DNA of 39,916 nucleotides from an uncultured Bacteroidales bacterium (GTDB taxonomy: Bacteria; Bacteroidota; Bacteroidia; Bacteroidales; UBA4417), in NCBI GenBank assembly GCA_903946925.1, contig CAJAXK010000315.1, positions 1 to 39,916 on the forward strand, read 5' to 3'. The notes under the pieces were generated by a model. It was not told where the DNA came from. It worked only from the letters and a program-made list of their open reading frames with translations, and did no database searches. Numbering within the stretch: the first letter of the stretch is position 1; every line of letters begins with the position of its first letter. Of the stretch, positions 27,127 to 36,100 are shown one piece after another. A program made the position numbers and the translations under genes.

Positions 27127-27792
27127 ATGGATTGCGTAGATCGATTTAAAGCTATTAGGGGTAAAATTTCCCCAGAAATTAAAATTGTGGCCGTTTCAAA
27201 AACAAAACCGGCTTCGTTAATAGACCAGCTTTATTTGGATGCCGGGCATAGAATATTTGGCGAAAACAAAGCCCAGGAGTTAAGCCAGAAGCACTCCCTT
27301 TTGCCTAAAGATATAGAGTGGCATTTTATTGGACATCTCCAAACCAATAAAATTAAAAACATAGCCCCTTATGTATCAATGATTCAAAGCGTTGATAGTT
27401 TTAAGCTATTGATTGAAATAAACAAAGAGGCAAAAAAGTTGAACCGGGTAATACCCTATTTAATACAGTTTCATATTGCAACCGAAGAAACCAAATACGG
27501 GTTTTCGATTGAAGAGGCCAAAAGCATGTGCGACGACCCGCTTTTCATCGGTTTATCCAATGTTTTGCCTTGCGGGGTTATGGGTATGGCCACATTTATC
27601 GATGATGAATCTGTGATTAGGAAGGAATTCAGAACATTGAAAAATTATTACCAAATATTAAAAACTTCCTATTTCAATCAACAGGCTGATTTTTGCGAAA
27701 TATCAATGGGTATGTCTGACGATTATAAAATAGCAATTTCTGAAGGAAGCACAATTGTAAGGATAGGGTCAGGGATTTTTGGTGGAAGGTGA
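27127..27792 (+). CDS. yggS: YggS family PLP homeostasis protein
   Basis: A 221-residue alanine-racemase-fold protein that binds pyridoxal phosphate and controls PLP and amino-acid homeostasis; it has no known enzymatic turnover. The PLP lysine is K25 in VAVSKTKP. FGENKAQEL, WHFIGHLQTNKIK, the IQSVDS block and the phosphate-binding SMGMSDDYKIAI near the C-terminus are all family hallmarks. Translation from 27082 would add 15 residues, but the -7 box at 27099-27106 excludes it. It is convergent with the phosphate transporter gene across a terminator. Confidence 0.93.
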   Translation: MDCVDRFKAIRGKISPEIKIVAVSKTKPASLIDQLYLDAGHRIFGENKAQELSQKHSLLPKDIEWHFIGHLQTNKIKNIAPYVSMIQSVDSFKLLIEINKEAKKLNRVIPYLIQFHIATEETKYGFSIEEAKSMCDDPLFIGLSNVLPCGVMGMATFIDDESVIRKEFRTLKNYYQILKTSYFNQQADFCEISMGMSDDYKIAISEGSTIVRIGSGIFGGR

Positions 27793-27891
27793 TTTGAACC
27801 AGCGGATTAAGCCGTTTGTTCAAAAAACTACATACCATTAGTATTGGGTTTAATATTGCAATTGCCAAATAATAAATACTCTGATAGAAAT

Positions 27892-27926
27892 AAAAAAGCG
27901 GGCCCAAATACTCCATTCGGGCCCGC
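27892..27926 (-). terminator. Intrinsic terminator of the phosphate transporter gene
   Basis: On the minus strand GCGGGCCC (27926-27919) pairs perfectly with GGGCCCGC (27905-27898) around a 13-base loop, followed by TTTTTT (27897-27892). The GC-rich stem stands out in this AT-rich DNA. On the plus strand only a broken T-rich tail follows, so it may also weakly end yggS transcripts. Confidence 0.85.
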
Positions 27927-27952
27927 CATTGTTTTATTTAGAGAAGCCGTTC

Positions 27953-28999
27953 TTAACTGTAACCCATAAAATTGAACAGGTAATAAACCAAGGCAGCAAT
28001 ACCCATTGAAACTGGTATGGTAAGTATCCATGCGTAAAGCAGGTTTATTGTAACACCCCAACGTACTGCGGTAACGCGTTTTGTAAGCCCTGTGCCCATA
28101 ATAGCACCTGTAATGGTATGGGTTGTACTAACCGGAATGCCAAAAGCATCGGTTCCAAAAAGCAACAATGCACCAGCAGTTTCGGCTGTAACACCTTCGA
28201 ATGGAGTTAATTTGGTAATTTTGGTCCCCATTGTTTTTACAATTCGCCAACCTCCCGAAAGTGTTCCGGCACCAATGGCAGCATAACATCCAAAAACTAC
28301 CCAATGCGGTATGGCATGGATTTTACCTTGATCGTTTAGGGTTATATGCGCCCAAGAAGGTATTGCCGAAGGATCAACTCCATGAAAATAAACCATTAAT
28401 GTGGCTGCAATTATTCCCATAACTTTTTGGGCATCATTTCCTCCATGTCCAAGGCTGAATAAGGCGGAGGATAGTAACTGCAATTGTTTGAAGTATTTTT
28501 CGAGAATATGGGGGTTGCCTTTTTTTAGCAGGTTCAATAATAATACAGATAAGAAGTAGGAAATAATCATCCCTAAAATTGGTGCCAAAAAGATGAATGA
28601 CGCAATTTTGATGATTTTTTCCGAATGTACCACACCCCAACCGGCATGTGCTATGGCTGCACCAGCAAACCCACCAACCAAAGTATGCGACGAACTTGAA
28701 GGAATACCAAGATACCATGTAAGCAGGTTCCACAAAATTGCGGCAATAATGCCTGCCAATATTACATGAAGGGTAATAAAATTGGTATCAACAACTTTTG
28801 CAATGGTATCCGCAATTTTAAGTTCAAATATGGCATACGCTAAAAAATTGAAAAACGCTGCCCATAATACTGCTTGAAATGGGGTTAACACTTTGGTTGA
28901 TACGATGGTTGCTATTGAATTGGCAGCATCGTGAAAACCATTGATGAAATCGAACAAAAAAGCAAGTATTATTATAACTATAAGTAGTGTAAAGTCCAT
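27953..28999 (-). CDS. PiT family inorganic phosphate transporter
   Basis: A 348-residue integral membrane protein that moves phosphate (often as metal phosphate) with a cation gradient. Both repeated PiT signatures are present: FDFINGFHDAANSIATIVST at the N-terminus and GIPVSTTHTITGAIMGTGL near the C-terminus, with GIPSSSSHTLVGGFAGAA in the first half. About ten hydrophobic segments are visible. It follows the DUF47 gene on the same strand after 167 bases; this gene order is the usual PiT/DUF47 pairing. Confidence 0.94.
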   Translation of the reverse strand: MDFTLLIVIIILAFLFDFINGFHDAANSIATIVSTKVLTPFQAVLWAAFFNFLAYAIFELKIADTIAKVVDTNFITLHVILAGIIAAILWNLLTWYLGIPSSSSHTLVGGFAGAAIAHAGWGVVHSEKIIKIASFIFLAPILGMIISYFLSVLLLNLLKKGNPHILEKYFKQLQLLSSALFSLGHGGNDAQKVMGIIAATLMVYFHGVDPSAIPSWAHITLNDQGKIHAIPHWVVFGCYAAIGAGTLSGGWRIVKTMGTKITKLTPFEGVTAETAGALLLFGTDAFGIPVSTTHTITGAIMGTGLTKRVTAVRWGVTINLLYAWILTIPVSMGIAALVYYLFNFMGYS

Positions 29000-29034
29000 T
29001 ATTTACAGGTTATGCGGTTGTTTGTAAAGTTTAT

Positions 29035-29083
29035 GGGTTAAGTGGTTGATGGGTTGATAGGTTGAGTGGTTGATGGGTTGATT
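29035..29083. repeat. Short tandem repeat GGTTGA family between DUF47 and PiT genes
   Basis: Degenerate tandem units GGGTTAAGTGGTTGAT, GGGTTGATA, GGTTGAGTGGTTGAT and GGGTTGATT follow each other 36 bases upstream of the PiT start. It lies where the transporter's leader would be. Unit length is irregular and there is no reading frame. Confidence 0.75.
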
Positions 29084-29166
29084 GCAAGATGTACCATAGT
29101 AAAAGTACCTAAAGTATTATGTTAATCTGAAAAAGCACTTCTTGCCAATTGCCCAACGCTGTAAAA

Positions 29167-29814
29167 CTATCCCATTTTGACCGTCAGGGTCGAAAATACA
29201 TTGGCCACATCATCGCATTTATCAATTGCTTTTTCGAGGGCAGTGAGAATATCGCGTTTTTTTATAAGGTCGATTGCATTTACTTCGTGCTCGAACAAGT
29301 TTGCAAGGTACGATTGGTAAATGTCGTCCACTTGACTTTCCATGTCACTGATTTTTTGGCAGGATGAAGTATAAAGCTTGAAATCGTTTACATTTTTAAC
29401 GCTTCTCAACACCATTTGTATTTCCTTGTTGGCCGAATGTATTATGTCGGCAATAAGAACAAACTCTTCGGGAAAAGTTGATAATTTGTAAAAATGTATC
29501 CTTTTGGAAGCAGCATTTATATAATCAACAACACCATCCATTTTGCTCACTAACTCATGTATGTCTTCCCTATCGAAAGGGGTTATAAAAGTGCCATTAA
29601 GTTCATCCATCAACTTACGGGTGATGTCGTCGCCTACATGTTCGGCATCTTTAATTGCTTTCATATATCCTTGCCTTTTATCAAGGTCGGCTTCCCTGAT
29701 AAGCTTAATTAGCAACTCAGAGGCTAATACAAGGTTATCGGCTGCCAAATTAAAAAGGGGGAAAAACTTACGGTCTTTAGGGACCAGAAAACCAAAGATT
29801 TTATCGAGTTCCAT
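29167..29814 (-). CDS. DUF47 (PhoU-like) protein, PiT partner
   Basis: A 215-residue all-helical protein of the DUF47 family, structurally related to PhoU. It starts MELDKIFGFLVPKDRKFFPLF and shows metal-binding-type acidic helix motifs such as DAEHVGDDIT, PFDREDIHEL and the C-terminal KCDDVANVF. Members are encoded next to PiT transporters and are thought to control or gate them. The near-consensus TAATTTCG box upstream is weak. The gene is the first of the pair and probably co-expressed with PiT, although the 167-base gap with a tandem repeat could allow separate control. Confidence 0.9.
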   Translation of the reverse strand: MELDKIFGFLVPKDRKFFPLFNLAADNLVLASELLIKLIREADLDKRQGYMKAIKDAEHVGDDITRKLMDELNGTFITPFDREDIHELVSKMDGVVDYINAASKRIHFYKLSTFPEEFVLIADIIHSANKEIQMVLRSVKNVNDFKLYTSSCQKISDMESQVDDIYQSYLANLFEHEVNAIDLIKKRDILTALEKAIDKCDDVANVFSTLTVKMG

Positions 29815-30153
29815 TATGGTTTGGAATTAGTTTGTTTAAAAACAGTGACGGGTGCGAAATTAGAAAAAAATACAACTTCATGTTAATAATTAATAAGTTG
29901 TTATTAACAAAGTTGGTTAATTGGTTGTTAAATAAAGGTTTATGCTGTAAATGATAAAGCAAATCTTTTTGCATGGAAAAAGACAATGCACTGAATTGAA
30001 GAAGTTGCTTTTCGACTGATTAGGTTGTAAATAAGTAGTCCTTAGTAAAAAATCCCGGCTTAATCCTTTTGTTTTATAAAAACGTCAGCTCATTTCCGGC
30101 TTATTTCATGGTTTATCCATGGAATTGCCAACTCGATTCGTGTTTCTAAATGG
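29815..30153. other. Gene-free stretch upstream of the DUF47 gene
   Basis: About 340 AT-rich bases with no supported gene. A run of AATAATTAATAAG and GTTATTAAC words near 29884-29910 could be a promoter region for the DUF47 gene. The rest shows nothing recognisable until the diverged TIR element begins at 30154. Confidence 0.5.
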
Positions 30154-30398
30154 TGAGTCCGCTTCGCTAACCCTAAAAAAGAAAAAACCACGGAGCGATG
30201 TGCTGAGTGCCACACAGAGCATTGTTAATCAGTGCTATAAACTTAGTGAACTTAGCTAAGCGGCATCACAAACACCTAAAGAATAAAAATTCAGAGTAAA
30301 CTTAGAGGTTTTGGGCCACTTCGGAAGGCATTTCGGCAGGCTCATTGTATCACTCATTGTAACACTTTGTGGCGAAAAAACATGTTGGAATGGACCCA
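30154..30398. mobile_element. Diverged inverted copy of the TIR element
   Basis: Starting TGAGTCC (30154-30160) and ending GGAATGGACCCA, this stretch aligns along most of its length with the reverse complement of 8414-8616. Shared blocks include ACCCTAAAAAA, AACCACGGAG, TTGTTAATCAG, CTATAAACTT and GTGGCGAAAAAA. It carries about 45-50 extra bases near 30313-30361, with TCATTGTA repeated twice. The terminal repeats have decayed. Its right end once looked like the start of the following reading frame (30367), which is artefactual. Confidence 0.75.
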
Positions 30399-30543
30399 AG
30401 TTTCAAGCTATTGGAAGTTTGGTATTGGCTTTACTTTCAAAGGCCAAATTATGTATCTCACTGAACGGTTTACTCCATTCACCGGATTCTTCTTATTTTT
30501 CCTGTTCAGCCTTTGTAGTATTGCAAAAAAAATCAAATTAACC
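30399..30543. other. Upstream region of the DUF116 gene
   Basis: About 145 bases between the diverged element and the chosen ATG at 30544. It can be read in frame with the gene, giving a hydrophobic stretch (TGFFLFFLFSLC), but a near-consensus -7 box (TAGTATTG at about 30516) suggests it is promoter DNA. No strong -33 box was found. Confidence 0.4.
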
Positions 30544-31737
30544 ATGCCAAAAACCATCACCTATTCGTTAATGGATTTTCAGGAAGAATCTGGGCGTTTT
30601 TATAAAGAATTGGAGGAGTTTACAAATTCTTGGTTAAATGGTGTTGATTTGGAAGTGAACGGGATTATATCGGATTTCTGTGATTTTATCGGTAATAACA
30701 AAACTGAAAATTTACGTTCGCGGAATGAATACCTGGTTGAATTACTGATGATTGGCATGTATTGGAATAACTATTCCGGAAATGCAGTAAAAACAGGTCC
30801 TCTATCGAAAAAACTACTGAAATCGTTGTATAAACAGCGAACAAAATTCCCGAGATATAAACCCGAAATAGATAAAGCAAGAGGATTCATAGCGAATTTG
30901 TTTCTCGAAAAAAACAACAAAAATCGCTGTGGTACCCTAACTGTAAAAATGCTAATACACCTTTTGGACTGGCTTAGCGCAACCGGTGAGTTTAACGAAG
31001 AAGTACGCCGGCTCAAGAACTGGACAGCGTTTTTAAATACCAAAGATGCCGTTTATACAGGAGATCTCATCAAATCCTCTCTGCTTTTTGCTGAGCGTTT
31101 CTCGCTGAAAGGGATGGAAATGCTTGGCAAATACATGAAGAACCTCAGTGATTTTCACCAAAACTCATTGCCGGCTTATAAATACAGGGAAGACTATTTT
31201 TTTGCCAGCCGCCGCGAAAATGAATATTACCTTAACATGTTTGCCGCCGAAGTTATAAACCGTGGATTGCAGAAAGGATTTACGGAATCAACAAAAAAAG
31301 TGCTACTGCTTCCAACTTGTATGCGTAAAGAACCGGCAAGCGGATGCAAAGCTAAATCCGACGGGCATGAACCTGTATGCGCTTCCTGTTCAAGCGAATG
31401 TAATATCGGAAAAGTATCATCCGAAATGAAGAAGGAAGGAATAACTTCCTACCTGATTCCACATTCGTCAGAGTTTTCAAAATTCCTTGTAAAATGGAAG
31501 GATTGCCCCGATACCAGCCTGATTGGCGTGGCCTGTGTGCTGAACCTAATTACCGGCGGATACGAAATGAAAAGGCTGGGAATTTCCTCCCAATGTGTTT
31601 TCCTCGATTACTGCGGCTGTAAAAAGCACTGGGATAAAGATGGAATTGCTACTTCGCTGAATATTACCCAACTAAAAAACATAGTTCAGGAACGGGATGT
31701 AAGTTCAAAAAAAGCAACACTGGTTTTAGCCGACTGA
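30544..31737 (+). CDS. DUF116 family cysteine-rich protein
   Basis: A 397-residue protein. The N-terminal half is helical, starting MPKTITYSLMDFQEESGRFY. The C-terminal half is the DUF116 domain, with ten cysteines in about 120 residues: LPTCMR, SGCKA, VCASCSSECNIG, DCPD, VACVLNL, SSQCVFLDYCGCKKHW. This suggests an iron-sulfur or other metal site. Family function is unknown. A longer start at 30367 would include TIR-element sequence, so ATG 30544 is used; a hydrophobic N-terminal extension cannot be wholly excluded. It is followed closely by the methyltransferase-like gene (29-base gap) and an exported protein gene, so all three are likely one operon. Confidence 0.78.
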   Translation: MPKTITYSLMDFQEESGRFYKELEEFTNSWLNGVDLEVNGIISDFCDFIGNNKTENLRSRNEYLVELLMIGMYWNNYSGNAVKTGPLSKKLLKSLYKQRTKFPRYKPEIDKARGFIANLFLEKNNKNRCGTLTVKMLIHLLDWLSATGEFNEEVRRLKNWTAFLNTKDAVYTGDLIKSSLLFAERFSLKGMEMLGKYMKNLSDFHQNSLPAYKYREDYFFASRRENEYYLNMFAAEVINRGLQKGFTESTKKVLLLPTCMRKEPASGCKAKSDGHEPVCASCSSECNIGKVSSEMKKEGITSYLIPHSSEFSKFLVKWKDCPDTSLIGVACVLNLITGGYEMKRLGISSQCVFLDYCGCKKHWDKDGIATSLNITQLKNIVQERDVSSKKATLVLAD

Positions 31738-31766
31738 AATCAAAAAGAATAAAAAACATCAATACT

Positions 31767-32249
31767 ATGAATAAAAAAATGACTTTCATCGGAATAGGGT
31801 CAAAACTGGCGTTGATATCCTTGCCGTATTTTATCCTGGCAATTCTTGTTATGTTTAGAGATCCGCAATTTTTAAAACTGGATTTCATCAATTATACGTT
31901 GATAACATGGGCTGGTTATGCCTGGATTGGTATTGGGATTGTTTTTTACATAGCAACTGTAATTGTTTTCCTGGCCGACTTCAAAAAAGGATTGCTGGTT
32001 ACACGAGGCACTTTCAACCTTTGCCGCAACCCGATTTACGCGTCGTTCATTGTATTTTTTTTCCCCGGAATAGCTTTGGTTTTTCAATCGGGGATGATCT
32101 TGTCAATGGCGTTAGTTCTATATCTAAACTTTAAACTATCGATACATGGTGAGGATATAGTTTTAGAGCGCGAATTTGGAGAAGCCTATAAAACATACCG
32201 GAAACGTGTAAACAATATTGTGCCATTTCCCCGTTTCCGGAATAAATGA
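31767..32249 (+). CDS. Isoprenylcysteine carboxyl methyltransferase-like membrane protein
   Basis: A 160-residue integral membrane protein with about four hydrophobic segments. The ICMT/phospholipid methyltransferase signature is NLCRNPIYASFI (SAM-binding region), then EDIVLEREFGEAYKTYRKRV, a typical C-terminal E..L...FG..Y..Y pattern. Eukaryotic relatives methylate prenylated cysteines, and bacterial ones often act on unknown small or lipid substrates. Its substrate is unknown. Gaps of 29 and 27 bases to its neighbours imply co-transcription with the DUF116 gene and the exported protein. Confidence 0.88.
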   Translation: MNKKMTFIGIGSKLALISLPYFILAILVMFRDPQFLKLDFINYTLITWAGYAWIGIGIVFYIATVIVFLADFKKGLLVTRGTFNLCRNPIYASFIVFFFPGIALVFQSGMILSMALVLYLNFKLSIHGEDIVLEREFGEAYKTYRKRVNNIVPFPRFRNK

Positions 32250-32276
32250 TTTTTGTTTATCTACAACCTCAATCAA

Positions 32277-32900
32277 ATGAAACGGTTTCCCGCGCTTTTG
32301 CCTGTCTTTCTGCTTTTAGCTTGCAATCTGTACTCGCAAAACACTGAATACGAATACCTTTTAAATAAAAACCAGTTTAAAAAGGCTACAAAAGGTGTAA
32401 AGTTATACTGTGGATTAACCCACCAGCATCAGAGTTTTTTCAACAAACCTTTTTCGCTTACAGGCATCGAAGCCGGGATAATTTCAGGACGTAATATTCT
32501 GCTGGGAGTTTATGGTTCCTCATTTTTATCCAACCTGGAAATTGAAAATTCAGTCTCCAAAACGTATTTTTCTTCAATGCAAGGCGGCCTTGCTATCGGA
32601 GTCCTGCATCACGGGAACAAATGGCTCCATGAAGGCGTACTTTTAAATGCGGGATATTTTTCGATAACAGGAAGTTCTTCTAATTTTCAATTATTTGCTA
32701 TTCAAAACTCAACAGCCATTATTCATGGTTTGGTGATTACACCCATGGCTTTCGCTGAAATAAATGTACTGAGATGGATGAAGTTCAGGACAGGACTTGG
32801 CTATAGTTTTTATAATTTCAAAGATCAGTCCTCAGTATCAGTGAGCGATTTGCAGAACGTGTCGATAAATTTTGGGTTCCTTTTTGGGAAATATTTATAA
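32277..32900 (+). CDS. Exported beta-rich protein, possible outer-membrane barrel
   Basis: A 207-residue protein with an N-terminal signal (MKRFPALLPVFLLLACNLYSQ). LLAC could be a lipobox, but cleavage after YSQ is equally likely. The mature part has alternating beta-like stretches (GVKLYCGLTHQH, SLTGIEAGIISGRNILLGVYG, FRTGLGYSFYNF) and ends VSINFGFLFGKYL, typical of small outer-membrane barrels. I cannot assign a family. ATG 32277 is chosen over an in-frame start 24 bases earlier because it begins the signal peptide. It is third in the DUF116 cluster. Confidence 0.72.
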   Translation: MKRFPALLPVFLLLACNLYSQNTEYEYLLNKNQFKKATKGVKLYCGLTHQHQSFFNKPFSLTGIEAGIISGRNILLGVYGSSFLSNLEIENSVSKTYFSSMQGGLAIGVLHHGNKWLHEGVLLNAGYFSITGSSSNFQLFAIQNSTAIIHGLVITPMAFAEINVLRWMKFRTGLGYSFYNFKDQSSVSVSDLQNVSINFGFLFGKYL

Positions 32901-33026
32901 TCTATCAAATCGTACATGATTAAGTCTTTTTGAGCTTGGATTGAAGGACTCTCTTTTAAAGCTTAAAAAACTGCCTTACCCTCTCTTTTCCCATATTCAA
33001 CACTCCATATCAGGTATTCAATGGGT

Positions 33027-33062
33027 TTTGATTTTCTTATGTAAAACCCTTAAATATCTTTG
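33027..33062 (+). promoter_or_regulatory. Candidate promoter for the LytS-type kinase operon
   Basis: TATCTTTG (33055-33062) fits TAnnTTTG, with TTTG at 33027-33030 and a spacer of 24 bases, a little long. It lies about 104 bases before the chosen ATG at 33166. The 265-base gap after the exported-protein gene suggests a separate transcript. Confidence 0.45.
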
Positions 33063-33165
33063 TGATTCATTTAGCGAAAGGTAAAAAACTACTGTTAGAA
33101 GCTTTTATACGAGTGCATTGATTCAGAAAAAATACATAAATTGGCAGTTCAAAAATCTTTTTAAA

Positions 33166-36100
33166 ATGACATTCAACGAACTGAACAGAATAAACGGCGA
33201 AAGCGCATTCAGGGAGTCGCGTTTGAGCCGGTTAAAGAGCATTTTATTATTGCTTAGCTTAGGTGGTTTAGTAATTGTGCTTTTATGGCAATTGTTCGAC
33301 AAATACTATTTAAACGAATCGGATAGCACCTTGTTTTGGCTATGTACAGTTACAGTGAGTGTGTATGTTTTGAATTTTTTGATCGCATTGGTGCGGAATT
33401 CAAATCAGGCTTACAAGCAGCACCTTACCGCTGGCTTCTATTTTGGTACAGTTTTCTGCACTTTGCTGGCCATGTTTACCGGGGCAAGCCAAAGCCCTTA
33501 CTGGTTCGGACTGTTTTTTATCTTTATCGCCTGGTTTGTACTTGTACCGTTTACATACCGCGAATTGATCTCGCATGGTTTCATGTTTTTCATCCTTTTT
33601 ATGGCTGGGTTGTTTATACAAACCGAATTTAAACTTATTGATTATGAGATAGCTAAAATTATTTTCCTTTATTCCGGGACGCTGTTTATTGGGTTTTATG
33701 CAGCCTTCAGCCGTAACCAGGGCGAAGCGGAAAGCTACCTGCTCACCGAAGCTTTAAGGGTGAAAAACAAGGATTTGAATAAATACCTGAAAGTTTTGGA
33801 GCAGGCTCCGGGCTCGGTTATAATTATGGATACCAAAATGAATTTTGAGTATATCAATCCTATGTTTACACAACTTTCGGGATATACCGAAGAGGATCTG
33901 CTCCATAAAAATATTAACGACACCATTTACAAAGGAAAAGCACCCGAATCGCGAACTGGTGTGATTCAAACCCTGGCCAAAGGCGAAAAATGGCAAGGCG
34001 AATTGCTTACCTATCATAAAACGGGCACTCCATACTGGGCCAATACTATTGCGGCACCCTACAAGGATGAGCAAGGCCAGGTGGAAGGATATATAGTTAT
34101 ACAGCAGGATATCAGCGAACATAAAAAGATGGAGATTGCTCTCAGGGAAAGCGAAGAACTCTACCGGACACTTATCGAGAAATCGCTTGACGGAGTTGCA
34201 CTGACCGTAAGCCGTAAGTTTTACCTGTTCAACAAGGCTTTTTGTGAAATACTTGGCTATTCGGAAGAAGAACTACTTTCAATTGACCCAACTGAACTAC
34301 TGGCTCCCGATGACAGGGAAAGGGTTGTGGCATTGCATGATAAGCGCATGATTGGAGAAATGGGTTCATTACACTACACTGCAAAATTTATCCATAAATC
34401 GGGTAAGCTGCTTATGGTTGAATTGAATACTACCACAGTTCAGGTTAATGGGCAGAATGCCTCTTTTGTAACCCTGCGCGATATCACTGACCAGCATGCG
34501 ATGAAAAATGCACTGGAATTAAGTATGCAAAAATACCATGATCTTGCTGATTTGCTTCCGCAAACGGTTTATGAGCTTGACATGCAAGGTAAAATTGTAT
34601 TTATGAATCAGGCAGGGATTAATGCTTTTGGGAAAGTACTGCCTCAAAATGATTTATTTGCTCTCGATTTTGTAGCTCCTGAGGACCATCAGCGATTAAT
34701 GCAAAATATGCAAGCAAGCTACCGGGGCGTAAAACCTCCCTCAGATAGCGAATACACAGCACTGAGAGCTGATGGAAGCAGGTATCCGATAATGGTTTAC
34801 AGTTCTCCCGTTTTTACTGATGGTGTACTATCAGGAACCCGTGGAATTATTATAGATATTTCGGAAAGGAAAGAAATTGAAAATGCACTTCGCGAGAGTG
34901 AATCAAAATATAAAACCCTGGTTGAAAACTCAAAGGACGGAATCCTCATAATCAGAGATAACAAAGTGCTTTTTGCAAATAATACAATTTCAAAACTGCT
35001 CGGCTACCCACTTGATGAGTTTTACCAGATGTCGTCCGTCAATTTACTCCATCCTGACGACAGGTACAAGGCCGCGCTGATTGCTCAGAAGCGTAAAAGC
35101 CAGGACTTTTCAACTATCAATGAAGAGTTTCGTATGGTTACAAGGAACGGTGAGGTGAAAGAATGCGAAACATCCTCCACCTTAATTGAATTCGATGGAC
35201 AATGGGCAAGTTTCTTCACCATTCAGGATATTACCGAAAGCCGGCGCATGCAAACTGAACTGAAGGAAAATGAAGAGAAATACCGGCAATTGTTTGTAGC
35301 CGAATCGGATGCAATTTTTATGATTGATGCCGATACCGGTGAAATTTTGGATGCAAATCCTGCCACATCCTCGATATACGGTTATTCTCATATTGAGTTG
35401 CTCACCATGAAAAATACAGACATATCGGCTGAACCTGAAAAAACGAGTGAAGCTACGCATTTGCATCTCAGCCTGGTGCCGATACGATACCATAAAAAGA
35501 AAGACGGAACCGTTTTCCCTGTTGAGCTTAGTGCCGGATTTACAACAATGGGCAACCGGAATATTCAGATTGTTACCTCGCGCGATATTACCGAACGCAT
35601 TCGCATACAGGAAGCTTTGAGTAATAGTGAACAAAAATACCGGGAACTCACCGAAATGCTACCCCAGGCAATTTATGAGCTTGATGCACAAGGAAATCCC
35701 AAATATATGAACAAAGCCGGATTGAAAATATTTGGCATCGAAAACCGCACCGGTGATAAAAAAGCTTTTGAATTTTTTATCCCTGAGGATATGCAACGCA
35801 TGAAACAAGCCTTGAAAACGGAAGCAGCCAGAATGGTTGACGAAGAGGGGGTGAAGGAACCTGTGCCTTCCGAACCGGTGGAATATACTGCACAACGGAC
35901 CGATGGAAGTAAATTCCCGGTTTTAATCTATGGAACTTCCATTGTCGAAAATGGAGAAGTAACAGGATCGCGGGGAATGATCATCGATATTTCCGAACGC
36001 AAAGCAATGGAAAACGCTATCCGCGAAAGCGAAGAGAAATATAAAACCCTGATTGAAAATTCGCAGGATGGTATATTTGCCATAGTTGGCGACAAAGTGC

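Noticed and set aside
30367-30543. N-terminal extension of the DUF116 gene
   Set aside because: It runs through the end of the diverged TIR element and adds a low-complexity hydrophobic stretch; ATG 30544 gives the family-like start, though it is not proven.
33118-33165. TTG start for the LytS-type kinase
   Set aside because: A rare start with no ribosome-binding sequence; the in-frame ATG at 33166 is more likely.
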